Shown one piece after another: positions 54,275 through 61,879 of a stretch of 64,000 nucleotides of DNA. Position numbers and translations under genes: made by a program. The stretch is from assembly GCA_949287815.1 (NCBI GenBank), contig CASEHS010000003.1:30004-94003 (forward strand), in the 5' to 3' direction. The stretch comes from an uncultured Bacillota bacterium (GTDB taxonomy: Bacteria; Bacillota; Clostridia; Christensenellales; Borkfalkiaceae). The notes under the pieces were generated by a model. That model was not told the DNA's origin, did not search any database, and was given only the letters and a program-made list of their open reading frames with translations. Within the stretch, counting starts at the first letter, position 1. The number at the start of each line of letters is the position of its first letter.

Positions 54275-54994
54275 TTAACCTAACCACATAGTAATGGGAA
54301 TTGCACTTGCCATACCCACTATAATACAGAACGGCAAAGCATAGTCATTGATCCAACGCCATTTGGTAACTTTAAGCAGCAAACCGCAAAGAGCCATAAC
54401 AACAGCCGCCACCAAAAACACCAATACCGGTATCCAACCCGACGCGCCGCTCCCTACGCCTCCGAAAATGTATCCTAAAAACGCGGAAATCATTCCGAGG
54501 AAAAGAGCCGTCATGAAAATTTCGCCCCATTTTTTATCTTTCTGGCGTATTTTCATAAGCCCGCGCTGAATTTTTTTGCCTGTAATCAAAGGCAAGAACA
54601 TAGAAACAAGCATTCCGCAAGTCATAACCAATGCAAGCGTAACGTATACGGTCGCCGACGAAACATCGCCTTCAAATATATTTGCGGCAATCGTTTCATA
54701 ACTGAAACTTCCGATAACGGACAATCTCAGCCACGGCAGAGGTATGCCGAGTTTTTGTGAAAGCGCCACGATTCCGACTAAAATCGCCACAGCAGGTGCA
54801 ATTGTAAACACCCCCGCCCGAATCATGGTTTTGTTCAGAACTGACTTCGACATTCCGATTTTTACTCCGCGTCTGTACGCGCGAACAAGAAAAAACACTG
54901 CCTGCGCCATTACCACCGCAAGGATTATCCCGACGATCACGTACAGGATCACTGCGTTCTTATCGAACTGAATTGCATTGAGTTGTGAATACAT
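54275..54994 (-). CDS. DUF5058-family membrane protein
   Basis: A 239-residue polytopic protein: 'AIQFDKNAVILYVIVGIILA', 'AYRRGVKIGMSKSVL' and 'LPWLRLSVIGSFSYET' fit DUF5058. Six TM segments are predicted. First gene of the three-gene unit with the membrane partner (14 bases) and M20 peptidase. Likely a membrane transport component; the substrate is unknown. Confidence 0.78.
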   Translation of the reverse strand: MYSQLNAIQFDKNAVILYVIVGIILAVVMAQAVFFLVRAYRRGVKIGMSKSVLNKTMIRAGVFTIAPAVAILVGIVALSQKLGIPLPWLRLSVIGSFSYETIAANIFEGDVSSATVYVTLALVMTCGMLVSMFLPLITGKKIQRGLMKIRQKDKKWGEIFMTALFLGMISAFLGYIFGGVGSGASGWIPVLVFLVAAVVMALCGLLLKVTKWRWINDYALPFCIIVGMASAIPITMWLG

Positions 54995-55045
54995 ACAAAA
55001 ACTCCATTCGCTTTTTATACACGACTTCTTCCCGTGTTTTGCACA

Positions 55046-55074
55046 ATTATATCATATAAGAAAATTTTTTACAA
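55046..55074 (-). promoter_or_regulatory. Promoter of the DUF5058-M20 operon
   Basis: Minus-strand TTGTAA (55069-55074), 17-base spacer, extended -10 TGATATAAT (TATAAT 55046-55051). Confidence 0.75.
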
Positions 55075-55171
55075 GCCTTATTCCCTTTTGATTATCAAGG
55101 TTGTTTACTCGAACGCTAAAAATTGAAAATTTTTTAAGATTATTTATCCGATAAAAAAAGCACAAAAAAAT

Positions 55172-55195
55172 AAGTCCGGTAAAAAAACCGAACTT
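55172..55195 (-). terminator. Terminator of csoR
   Basis: AAGTTCGGT/ACCGGACTT hairpin (one G-T pair) followed on the minus strand by ATTTTTTT. Confidence 0.75.
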
Positions 55196-55273
55196 ACTTC
55201 CCGATAAAATTTATTAAACCTCATAAAAAATTATTTAAATTTTAGCTATTTTCTTGTCGTAACGACCTCAGAC

Positions 55274-55549
55274 TCAGGTCATATTTGCAAACTGTTCAAC
55301 CGCCTTTGTAAAACTTTCTATCGTTTTATCGGCATCTCCGTGCAAAATACCGTCCCTTACACAATGATTGATATGCCCTTCCAGAACGACCTGCCCTACA
55401 CGGTGTAAAGCCGCTTTTGCCGCATGAATTTGCGCCAAAACATCTTCACAAGGAATGTCTTCATCTATCATTCTGTCTATCGCCTGAACCTGCCCGATAA
55501 TCTTTTTAAGTCTGCGATGCAAACTGTCGCAATCCATACATTTTTTCAT
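55274..55549 (-). CDS. csoR: CsoR-family metal-sensing transcriptional repressor
   Basis: A 91-residue all-helical repressor (DUF156). 'LHRRLKKIIGQVQAIDRMI' is the family helix 1. The metal triad C34-H59-C63 matches the spacing of Cu(I)-sensing CsoR (C36-H61-C65), not RcnR or CstR. The usual tyrosine before the first cysteine is replaced by proline. Two more cysteines at the N-terminus (C4, C7) are extra. ATG 55549 has GGAGG upstream. Its promoter overlaps a CsoR-type palindrome; the divergent neighbour is a cysteine-rich protein. No copper ATPase or chaperone is seen. Confidence 0.87.
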   Translation of the reverse strand: MKKCMDCDSLHRRLKKIIGQVQAIDRMIDEDIPCEDVLAQIHAAKAALHRVGQVVLEGHINHCVRDGILHGDADKTIESFTKAVEQFANMT

Positions 55550-55566
55550 CTTAATTACCTCCGTAT

Positions 55567-55586
55567 GTATACCCATACCTGTATAT
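55567..55586. promoter_or_regulatory. Candidate CsoR operator
   Basis: GTATACCCATACCTGTATAT: inverted GTATA/TATAC arms around a G/C tract, as in CsoR sites. It lies between the -10 and csoR ATG, fitting autorepression. Confidence 0.6.
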
Positions 55587-55615
55587 ATTATACGGCTTTT
55601 CGCTTTGATTGTCAA
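55587..55615 (-). promoter_or_regulatory. Promoter of csoR
   Basis: Minus-strand TTGACA (55610-55615), 17-base spacer, TATAAT (55587-55592). Confidence 0.85.
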
Positions 55616-55682
55616 TAGTACTCTTTTGTTTATTTCTTTTTCTGTTTGCACATTCACGCCCCTAAAACCATATATTGTTAGA

Positions 55683-55698
55683 AGAGAGTCAACTCTCT
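55683..55698. promoter_or_regulatory. Palindrome upstream of the cysteine-rich gene
   Basis: AGAGAGTCAACTCTCT, perfect 7-bp arms, 25 bases before the ATG and just downstream of a possible -10 (TATATT). It could be an operator or a 5' stem. Confidence 0.5.
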
Positions 55699-55722
55699 GA
55701 ATTTACAAAGGGGAAACCAAAT

Positions 55723-56040
55723 ATGTGCTTACTTTGTCTTTTATTATACGGATGTCCTGATTGCAGAAAAGAAAAAAGGAACTGTTGCGAACACCGAGAT
55801 AGCTGCAATAATCGCTGCGCAGAAATCTATTTCGATAACGGCAATTCCTGCAACAAAGGCTGTGACTGCAACCGTACATGCAATTTCTGCTGCAGATCCT
55901 GCTCGGGATTCGGCAGACACGGAAACGGAAGCTATTGCTGCGATGCAGAATATTATAACCGCCAATACGCTCTTTGCTGTTCCTGTACTTCCTGTAATTG
56001 CTGCAACAAAATCAACGACTGCAACTGCGGCAACAACTAA
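55723..56040 (+). CDS. Cysteine-rich protein (25 Cys in 105 residues), possible metallothionein-like metal buffer
   Basis: No family recognised. The 105-residue protein has 25 cysteines, mostly as CC, CxC and CxxC (for example 'CPDCRKEKRNCCEHRDSC', 'GCDCNRTCNFCCRSC', 'CCSCTSCNCCNKINDCNC'), and many N, G and D residues, but few hydrophobics after the first ten. ATG 55723 has AAAGGGGAAA upstream and a perfect terminator lies 16 bases after the stop, so it is a real gene. It faces a CsoR-type repressor across 173 bases. A Cu(I)- or thiol-binding role is inferred from this. A modified Cys-rich peptide is an alternative; no maturase is nearby. Confidence 0.82.
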   Translation: MCLLCLLLYGCPDCRKEKRNCCEHRDSCNNRCAEIYFDNGNSCNKGCDCNRTCNFCCRSCSGFGRHGNGSYCCDAEYYNRQYALCCSCTSCNCCNKINDCNCGNN

Positions 56041-56055
56041 AACCGTTCAAGTTTG

Positions 56056-56084
56056 GGGAGAAAGCACTGCTTTCTCCCTTTTTT
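56056..56084 (+). terminator. Terminator of the cysteine-rich gene
   Basis: Perfect stem GGGAGAAAGC/GCTTTCTCCC followed by TTTTTT. Confidence 0.9.
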
Positions 56085-56200
56085 ATTGATTATACAAATT
56101 AGCAAAAACAAAAATAAAGATCAAAAACGCAAAGAAACAATAATTTCTGTACTTATAAAAAGTTGCTTTTTTATAAAAATTATTGTAAACTGAAAATAAT

Positions 56201-56282
56201 GCGGATGTGGCGGAACGGCAGACGCGCCGGACTTAGAATCCGGTGGGCAACCGTGCAGGTTCAAATCCTGTCATCCGCACCA
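56201..56282 (+). tRNA. tRNA-Leu (anticodon UAG)
   Basis: Acceptor stem GCGGATG/CATCCGC with discriminator A and encoded CCA. Anticodon stem CCGGA/TCCGG encloses loop CTTAGAA, anticodon TAG, reading CUA leucine codons. A variable arm (GGTGGGCAACC region) makes it class II, as expected for Leu. T-loop TTCAAAT is intact. Followed by a terminator (56286-56328). Stand-alone. Confidence 0.95.
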
Positions 56283-56285
56283 ATA

Positions 56286-56328
56286 AAAGCCGTGATGATA
56301 CATCTATAAAGATTGACATCACGGCTTT
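56286..56328 (+). terminator. Terminator of tRNA-Leu
   Basis: Perfect 12-bp stem AAAGCCGTGATG/CATCACGGCTTT with a T-rich tail. Confidence 0.8.
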
Positions 56329-56470
56329 CATTTTAAAATAAATATTCGGTTAATCTTTTAATAGGCTAAATTATTTTTTAAATCAACATTCAGCTAGGAT
56401 ATTTGTTGTTCATTTTTCCCGTTTTATCCATTATAATATTTTCAAATTCAAATTTATGGAGGAACAAACA

Positions 56471-56827
56471 ATGAACACAGACAAAATTTATGCGCAGTCT
56501 ATTGCAAACGAGTATTCGGCAAAAAAGACCAGCAAAGTTGTCGCCTTGAAAAAACTTGACCACCGAGTCAAACTACCTGCAAACATTTTCACTTATACCT
56601 TTGGTATTTTTGCCTCATTGATACTTGGGATCGGAATGTGCCTTTGCATGCAAGTGATCGGAAACACTTCTACCGCTATGTTTGTTTTAGGGGTTATATT
56701 AGGTATAATCGGCATTGCCGGAATATCCACAAACTATATTATTTATAAAAAAATCTTGCAATCCAGAAAAAATAAATACGCATCGGATATTTTATTGCTC
56801 GCAAAAGAAATTGAAGAAGGAGAATAA
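56471..56827 (+). CDS. Small two-TM membrane protein upstream of a TetR regulator
   Basis: A 118-residue protein with a basic N-terminal half and two TM segments (about residues 42-65 and 69-90), ending in a charged 'LLLAKEIEEGE'. No family identified. GGAGG precedes ATG 56471. Six bases before the TetR gene on the same strand, so the two are co-transcribed. Confidence 0.7.
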   Translation: MNTDKIYAQSIANEYSAKKTSKVVALKKLDHRVKLPANIFTYTFGIFASLILGIGMCLCMQVIGNTSTAMFVLGVILGIIGIAGISTNYIIYKKILQSRKNKYASDILLLAKEIEEGE

Positions 56828-56833
56828 TAGCAT

Positions 56834-57439
56834 ATGTCGGGCTGTATGAATAAACATAAAAGTAAATATTTAAACACTGCCCGCCTGATGAATAAAGCTC
56901 TCATTCTGCTTCTTAATGACAAGGATTTTCCTTATATCACCGTCAAAGAATTATGTCGGAAAGCCGGAGTAAACCGTTCCACTTTCTACCTTCATTATGA
57001 AACCATGAACGATTTACTCAACGAAACCCTTTCTTATACCACCCAACAATTCAACAGCAACTTTCTCGGATTACAAGAAGACAAAACGGAAAAAAACATA
57101 TCTCCCATAGATGATGTTTTACTGATTGATCCCAAATATCTTTTCCCCTATCTTGATTTTTTAAGAGAACACAAAAAGCTTTATCTGGCATCAATTACCC
57201 ATAAAGAAATTTTCAAAACCAGCGAGATTACTGAAAAAGCTCTGAACCAAATTATCTTTCCTATTTTATCCAAACTGAATATTCCGACAGAAGAACAAAA
57301 ATATTTGCTGGCTTTTTATATGAACGGTACAAAATCAGTTATTTTCGAATGGGTGAAAAACGGCTGTATTGAATCCAATCAATACATTTATGATCTTTTA
57401 ATGACTTATATTTTTAACGGTAAACCTTTTAAAATATAA
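56834..57439 (+). CDS. TetR/AcrR-family transcriptional regulator
   Basis: A 201-residue regulator. N-terminal HTH 'LMNKALILLLNDKDFPYITV' then 'ELCRKAGVNRSTFYLHYET' as recognition helix; the C-terminal ligand-binding half is helical ('LREHKKLYLASITHKEIFK', 'FYMNGTKSVIFEWVKNG') and resembles DhaS/TetR_C_8. Target is likely its own operon with the small membrane protein. The first ATG (56834) follows GAAGGAG at long spacing; 56846 is an alternative. Confidence 0.88.
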   Translation: MSGCMNKHKSKYLNTARLMNKALILLLNDKDFPYITVKELCRKAGVNRSTFYLHYETMNDLLNETLSYTTQQFNSNFLGLQEDKTEKNISPIDDVLLIDPKYLFPYLDFLREHKKLYLASITHKEIFKTSEITEKALNQIIFPILSKLNIPTEEQKYLLAFYMNGTKSVIFEWVKNGCIESNQYIYDLLMTYIFNGKPFKI

Positions 57440-57464
57440 TTTGTTTATTGATACTTCCACAATG

Positions 57465-57510
57465 AAAAAAGACTTCGGAGAAAAACAAATTTCTTCTCCG
57501 AAGTCTTTTT
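57465..57510. terminator. Bidirectional terminator between tetR and proS
   Basis: Stem AAAAAAGACTTCGGAGAA/TTCTCCGAAGTCTTTTT, serving both the plus-strand TetR and minus-strand proS genes. Confidence 0.85.
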
Positions 57511-57524
57511 GAATTTTTTATATT

Positions 57525-58955
57525 TTAATAAGCGCGGGCAAACAAAACCACATGTTTTGCTTTCTTGCCGCAGCAAACGCACGTTTCCGCCTCTTCGCCT
57601 TCCACGATTACGCGCGCGGACGCTGCCGTCTTTTCTTTGATTTTATCCTCACATTCGCGGCAGCCGCACCAGCCGGCTTTCACAAAATTGCCGCCTTCTA
57701 CACCTTTCAAAAGTTCGTCTACGCTCTCCGCTTTTACTACACGCTCTTCCTTACGCTTTCTTGCCGTCTCCAAAAGATTGTGCTGGATCTCGTCAAGAAG
57801 TTTTTTGACCGTCTCCGCCGCATTGGAAAGATCCGCTTCTATCTTCTCGTGCGTATCTCTTCTTACAAGTATCATCTTTCCGGCCTCTATATCGCGAGGC
57901 CCGAGTTCGATACGAAGAGGTACACCTTTCATTTCCCATTCGTTGAACTTCCAGCCGGGACTGTTATCCGATGTATCGCTGTCTGCCCTGATTCCCGCGG
58001 AACAAAGCTGCTCTTTCAAAGCCGCAACCGCTTCAAGCACACCTTCCTTCTTTGCCGCGATCGGCACGAGGATCGCCTGTACAGGTGCGACAACGGGCGG
58101 AATGATCAGCCCGCGCTGATCGCCGTGCGCCATGATAAGCGCGCCGATCAAACGGGTGGAAACGCCCCAAGAAGTCGTATATCCGTATTTATGCGTTCCG
58201 TCCTTATCCAGGAACTGAATATCAAAAGCCTTTGCAAAATTCTGACCAAGATAATGCGAAGTACCTGCCTGCAAACTTTTTCCGTCGTGCATCATTGCTT
58301 CCATGCCGAACGTAGCGACTGCACCCGCAAACTTTTCCTTTTCCGTCTTTCTGCCCGTAAATACAGGGATAGCAAGACAATTTTCCGCAAACTCTTTATA
58401 AACGCCGAGCATTTTCAACGTTTCTTTCATTGCATCCTCTTCCGTTGCATGGACGGTATGACCTTCCTGCCACAAAAATTCACTCGTGCGGAGGAAAGGA
58501 CGCGTCGTCTTTTCCCAGCGGACTACGTTCGCCCACTGATTGATGAGAATGGGCAGATCACGGTAAGACTGCAACCATTTGGAATACATTTCGCCGATGA
58601 TCGTTTCGCTCGTAGGCCTTATAACCAGCGGTTCGGAAAGCGTTTCACCGCCCCCTACCGTAACGACCGCAACTTCGGGAGCAAATCCCTCCACGTGTTC
58701 CGCCTCGCGCGTCATGAAGCTATACGGAATAAGCAAAGGGAAATATGCGTTGGTATGGCCCGTTGCTTTAAAACGCGCATCCAGTTCCTTTTGAATATTT
58801 TCCCAAATAGCATATCCGTAAGGGCGAATGACCATTGTACCTTTTACAGGTCCGTAGTCGACAAGTTTGGTTTTAAGAACTACATCTGTATACCACTGCG
58901 GAAAGTCCGTTTCGATATCAGCGATCTGATTCACGAACTGATTATTATTTGCCAT
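57525..58955 (-). CDS. proS: Prolyl-tRNA synthetase, archaeal/eukaryal type
   Basis: A 476-residue class II synthetase. Motifs: 'DYGPVKGTMVIRPYGYAIW', motif 2 'RWEKTTRPFLRTSEFLWQEGH', motif 3 near 'AHGDQRGLIIPP'. A C-terminal zinc site 'CGCRECEDK' and 'CVCCGKKAKH' follows. The length (about 480 against 570 for bacterial ProRS) and the absence of the INS editing domain mark the archaeal/eukaryal type. GGGAGG precedes the ATG. No T-box is seen in the leader. Confidence 0.94.
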   Translation of the reverse strand: MANNNQFVNQIADIETDFPQWYTDVVLKTKLVDYGPVKGTMVIRPYGYAIWENIQKELDARFKATGHTNAYFPLLIPYSFMTREAEHVEGFAPEVAVVTVGGGETLSEPLVIRPTSETIIGEMYSKWLQSYRDLPILINQWANVVRWEKTTRPFLRTSEFLWQEGHTVHATEEDAMKETLKMLGVYKEFAENCLAIPVFTGRKTEKEKFAGAVATFGMEAMMHDGKSLQAGTSHYLGQNFAKAFDIQFLDKDGTHKYGYTTSWGVSTRLIGALIMAHGDQRGLIIPPVVAPVQAILVPIAAKKEGVLEAVAALKEQLCSAGIRADSDTSDNSPGWKFNEWEMKGVPLRIELGPRDIEAGKMILVRRDTHEKIEADLSNAAETVKKLLDEIQHNLLETARKRKEERVVKAESVDELLKGVEGGNFVKAGWCGCRECEDKIKEKTAASARVIVEGEEAETCVCCGKKAKHVVLFARAY

Positions 58956-59080
58956 AATGCCTCCCTAAGAAACAAAAAATACAATCTACTCGTTTTAGTA
59001 TACCATATTTTTTATCACAAGTAAAATTTTTTTACCGCGAAAAATAATTTTCAGAAACTTTCAATACTTACTTTTCCGTT

Positions 59081-59115
59081 AAAAAAACCGCGAAGCTGTC
59101 CTGCTTGCGGTTTTT
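59081..59115 (-). terminator. Terminator of the second degV-family gene
   Basis: Hairpin AAAAACCGC/GCGGTTTTT between the DegV stop and proS. Confidence 0.8.
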
Positions 59116-59123
59116 CTCTTTTA

Positions 59124-60014
59124 TCAGTTATCTCTTTCTTTAACGCTCTTCCAAAGCACCGATACGGAACCGGGTCCCACGTGCGAGCCGATCACAGGTC
59201 CCATAATCGTTACATCAGGTTTAAAATTGAAACGCTCTTCTATCATAGCGGCAAGTTCCTGTGCTTCTTTTTCCGCGTCCGTATGAACAACCCAGATCAC
59301 GCGGTTTTCCTCGTCGACCGGATATTTTTCCATCCTGTCCAATGCAAAAGCAAACGCTTTCTTCATGCCTCTGCATTTTTCTATCACCGAAAGTTTCCCG
59401 TCTTTTGTAAATGACAAAACAGGCTTTACTTTCAGCATCGTTCCGACCGTTGCCGCAACCGCAGATACACGACCTCCGCGCTTTAAATAATAGAGATCGT
59501 CCGCTATGATCGCACACTGCAACCGCTTTGCCACTTCTTTCACGTAATCAAAGGTTTCTTTTGCGGTTTTTCCTTCATTGCGCATTCTCAAAGCTTCTTT
59601 TACAAGTGTACCCTGCCCGATCGTTGCAGAAAGAGAATCTACCGCGTAGACATTAAACTTAGGATAATCCTTTTTTACATCGGCTGCCGCTTTTTCCGCT
59701 ACCGTAACCGTAGGAGAAAGCCCGCTCGAAATCGTAAAATGCACTACATCTTCCGCGCCTTCTTTGGCAAGCTTCAGAAAATGGGTATAATGACTGTCAT
59801 AATTAAGCATTGAAGTTCTCGAAAAACCGCCGTTTCTCAACTGAGCATAAAAATCAACATATTGAGAATAATCGGTGAAAGCATCCAGCCCATCCGTCAT
59901 TACTCCGGCTTTTTCCATTGTATAGGTAAGGCTTACAAACTTTATATCGTTTTCCTTTACAAAATCGCTGTAAAGATCGCAAGTCGAATCTGATGATAAT
60001 ACAAATTTATACAT
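59124..60014 (-). CDS. DegV-family fatty-acid-binding protein (second copy)
   Basis: A 296-residue DegV protein with 'LSSDSTCDLYSDFVKE', 'GFSRTSMLNYDSHYTHFL', 'VVHFTISSGLSPTVTVAE', 'YLKRGGRVSAVAATVG' and 'MGPVIGSHVGPGSVSVLWK'. Clearly a paralogue of the protein at 35494 but not a close copy. Binds a fatty acid for phosphorylation by FakA. It has its own promoter (60076-60104) and terminator. Confidence 0.93.
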   Translation of the reverse strand: MYKFVLSSDSTCDLYSDFVKENDIKFVSLTYTMEKAGVMTDGLDAFTDYSQYVDFYAQLRNGGFSRTSMLNYDSHYTHFLKLAKEGAEDVVHFTISSGLSPTVTVAEKAAADVKKDYPKFNVYAVDSLSATIGQGTLVKEALRMRNEGKTAKETFDYVKEVAKRLQCAIIADDLYYLKRGGRVSAVAATVGTMLKVKPVLSFTKDGKLSVIEKCRGMKKAFAFALDRMEKYPVDEENRVIWVVHTDAEKEAQELAAMIEERFNFKPDVTIMGPVIGSHVGPGSVSVLWKSVKERDN

Positions 60015-60075
60015 ATTTCCCTCAATTATTTTTTACCTGATGATCGTATAGACATAATTTAAAATGTCATGATAG

Positions 60076-60104
60076 ATTATATCATAAAAATTAAATTGTG
60101 TAAA
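60076..60104 (-). promoter_or_regulatory. Promoter of the second degV-family gene
   Basis: Minus-strand TTTACA (60099-60104), 17-base spacer, extended -10 TGATATAAT (TATAAT 60076-60081). Confidence 0.75.
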
Positions 60105-60192
60105 CAAAATTTAACAAAGATTTTTCCTTTACCCGAAGTTACATATTTTACCGTAACTATATAAAATTGCCATACTTTTCCCTCTAAAAAAC

Positions 60193-60221
60193 TTGAAAAG
60201 TAATCCGTTTTCAGTTATAAT
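60193..60221 (+). promoter_or_regulatory. Promoter of the phosphohexomutase gene
   Basis: TTGAAA (60193-60198), 17-base spacer, TATAAT (60216-60221), 35 bases upstream of the ATG. Confidence 0.85.
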
Positions 60222-60255
60222 AAAAGAAGCGTTATTATTGAGCAAGGAGCAATTT

Positions 60256-61779
60256 ATGACAAAGATCGACTGGTTGGAATTAAAAAATGGTTCGGACATA
60301 CGCGGTACGGCAATTGACGGTAACGGTGAAAAAGCAAATCTTACCCCCGAAGCGGTAGACGGGATCATCCGTGCATTTTGTCTGTTCTTTGCAGAAAAAT
60401 CGAAAAAAACAACTTTTACGATTGCAGTGGGACATGATTCGAGGCTTTCGGCAAAATGGATTTCCGAATGTACCCTTCGGGCGATCACCGAAAGCGGCGC
60501 AAACGCTCTTTTTACGGGGCTTTCCTCTACCCCTTCAATGTTCATGCTCCTGCAAGACGGTTTGGCAGACGCATCCGTCATGATCACTGCAAGCCATCTG
60601 CCCTATAACAAAAACGGGCTTAAATTTTTCACTAAAGAAAGCGGACTTGAAAGTTCGGACATTTCCCGCATTCTTGAATTGGCAGCAAACGGGCAAAAAC
60701 TTTCTTCTGTCGTTAAGGGAACAATCAAAGAATACGATTATCTTTCTCAGTACGCAGAGAACCTTGTAAAGTTTTTCAGAGAAAAAACGGGTTGTGAACG
60801 TCCGTTGAAAGGAAAAAAGATCGTTGTAGATGCTGGGAACGGAGCAGGCGGGTTCTATGCAGATAAAGTACTTACCCCGCTCGGCGCAGATACTCACGGA
60901 AGTCAGTTTTTAAACCCCGACGGAAATTTTCCTAACCATATCCCCAACCCTGAAAATAAGGATGCCATGGCTTCCATTTGCGAATGCGTAAAGAAAAACC
61001 GCGCCGACTTCGGTATTATCTTTGATACCGACGTAGACAGAGCGGGCGCAGTCGATAAACACGGAGAAGAGATCAACCGCAACAGGCTGATCGCTCTGAT
61101 CTCTGCCATTTTGCTTTCCGAAAAGAAAGGTGCCGTCATCGTGACCGACTCGGTCACTTCTGACGGGCTTACAGAGTTTATTCGAAATCACGGCGGCGTA
61201 CACAGAAGATTCCGCCGCGGCTATAAAAACGTCATCAATGAATCTATCCGTCTCAACGCCGAAGGAAAAGATTCCCCTCTCGCCATTGAAACGAGCGGAC
61301 ATGCAGCGCTCCGCGAAAATTATTTCCTTGATGACGGCGCTTACCTCGTTACACGCATTCTTATTACTCTTGCAAACCTTGGAAAGAACGGAAAAGATAT
61401 TTCAGACCTTATCTCCGATCTACCCGAACCTATTGAAGCGGCGGAAGCAAGGCTTGGTTTTACCGAAGAAGGAAAAAAAGATTTCAAAAAATTCGGAAAC
61501 GATGCCATCGAGGCGATCCGCTCTGCCGTTGAAACGAGAACAGGCGAAACACTTGCTTCTGAATGCTGTGAAGGCGTTCGCATCAATTTTGACAAAAACA
61601 GCGGCGATGGTTGGGCTCTCGTACGCATGAGTCTGCACGAACCTATTGTTCCCGTAAACTTTGAGAGCAACCAAACAGGCGGTTGCAAAATCATTGCCAA
61701 CAGGCTTTATGACCTTATCTCCTCTGTGAGCGATAAGATCGATCTTGCAAACCTTGAAAAATTTATCAAAAACGCTTAA
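60256..61779 (+). CDS. Alpha-D-phosphohexomutase (phosphomannomutase/phosphoglucomutase)
   Basis: A 507-residue four-domain mutase. 'NGSDIRGTA' opens domain 1, the phosphorylated serine is S113 in 'TASHLPYNKNGLKFF', the Mg loop is 'DTDVDRAG', the sugar-specificity loop 'ETSGHAALRENYFLDDGAY' has the E-x-S-G-H of PMM/PGM, and a phosphate-binding domain 4 ends the protein. It interconverts hexose 1- and 6-phosphates, feeding UDP-glucose and the glycan locus. AAGGAG precedes ATG 60256. Confidence 0.9.
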   Translation: MTKIDWLELKNGSDIRGTAIDGNGEKANLTPEAVDGIIRAFCLFFAEKSKKTTFTIAVGHDSRLSAKWISECTLRAITESGANALFTGLSSTPSMFMLLQDGLADASVMITASHLPYNKNGLKFFTKESGLESSDISRILELAANGQKLSSVVKGTIKEYDYLSQYAENLVKFFREKTGCERPLKGKKIVVDAGNGAGGFYADKVLTPLGADTHGSQFLNPDGNFPNHIPNPENKDAMASICECVKKNRADFGIIFDTDVDRAGAVDKHGEEINRNRLIALISAILLSEKKGAVIVTDSVTSDGLTEFIRNHGGVHRRFRRGYKNVINESIRLNAEGKDSPLAIETSGHAALRENYFLDDGAYLVTRILITLANLGKNGKDISDLISDLPEPIEAAEARLGFTEEGKKDFKKFGNDAIEAIRSAVETRTGETLASECCEGVRINFDKNSGDGWALVRMSLHEPIVPVNFESNQTGGCKIIANRLYDLISSVSDKIDLANLEKFIKNA

Positions 61780-61879
61780 ATCCGATAAGCAAGGCTTTAG
61801 AAACCTGGCTGATGATAAACAGGTTCCCGACACCGTCTTTCATAAATCGTAAAAAATCTAAATAAGGAGATTCATCCAT

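Noticed and set aside
55744..55965. Hydrophobic alanine-rich minus-strand ORF of 73 codons
   Set aside because: Arises because TGC cysteine codons of the plus-strand Cys-rich gene read as GCA alanine on the other strand; no Shine-Dalgarno sequence.
55862..56089. 75-codon plus-strand ORF in another frame of the Cys-rich gene
   Set aside because: Threonine/alanine-rich frame that runs through the terminator; no ribosome binding site.
57552..59024. 490-codon plus-strand ORF over proS
   Set aside because: Antisense to a complete prolyl-tRNA synthetase with all class II motifs; low-quality amino acid composition.
58956..59123. T-box leader upstream of proS (and of lysS at 39276)
   Set aside because: Neither leader has a T-box sequence (TGGNACCGCG) or a specifier stem; hairpins found are ordinary terminators.
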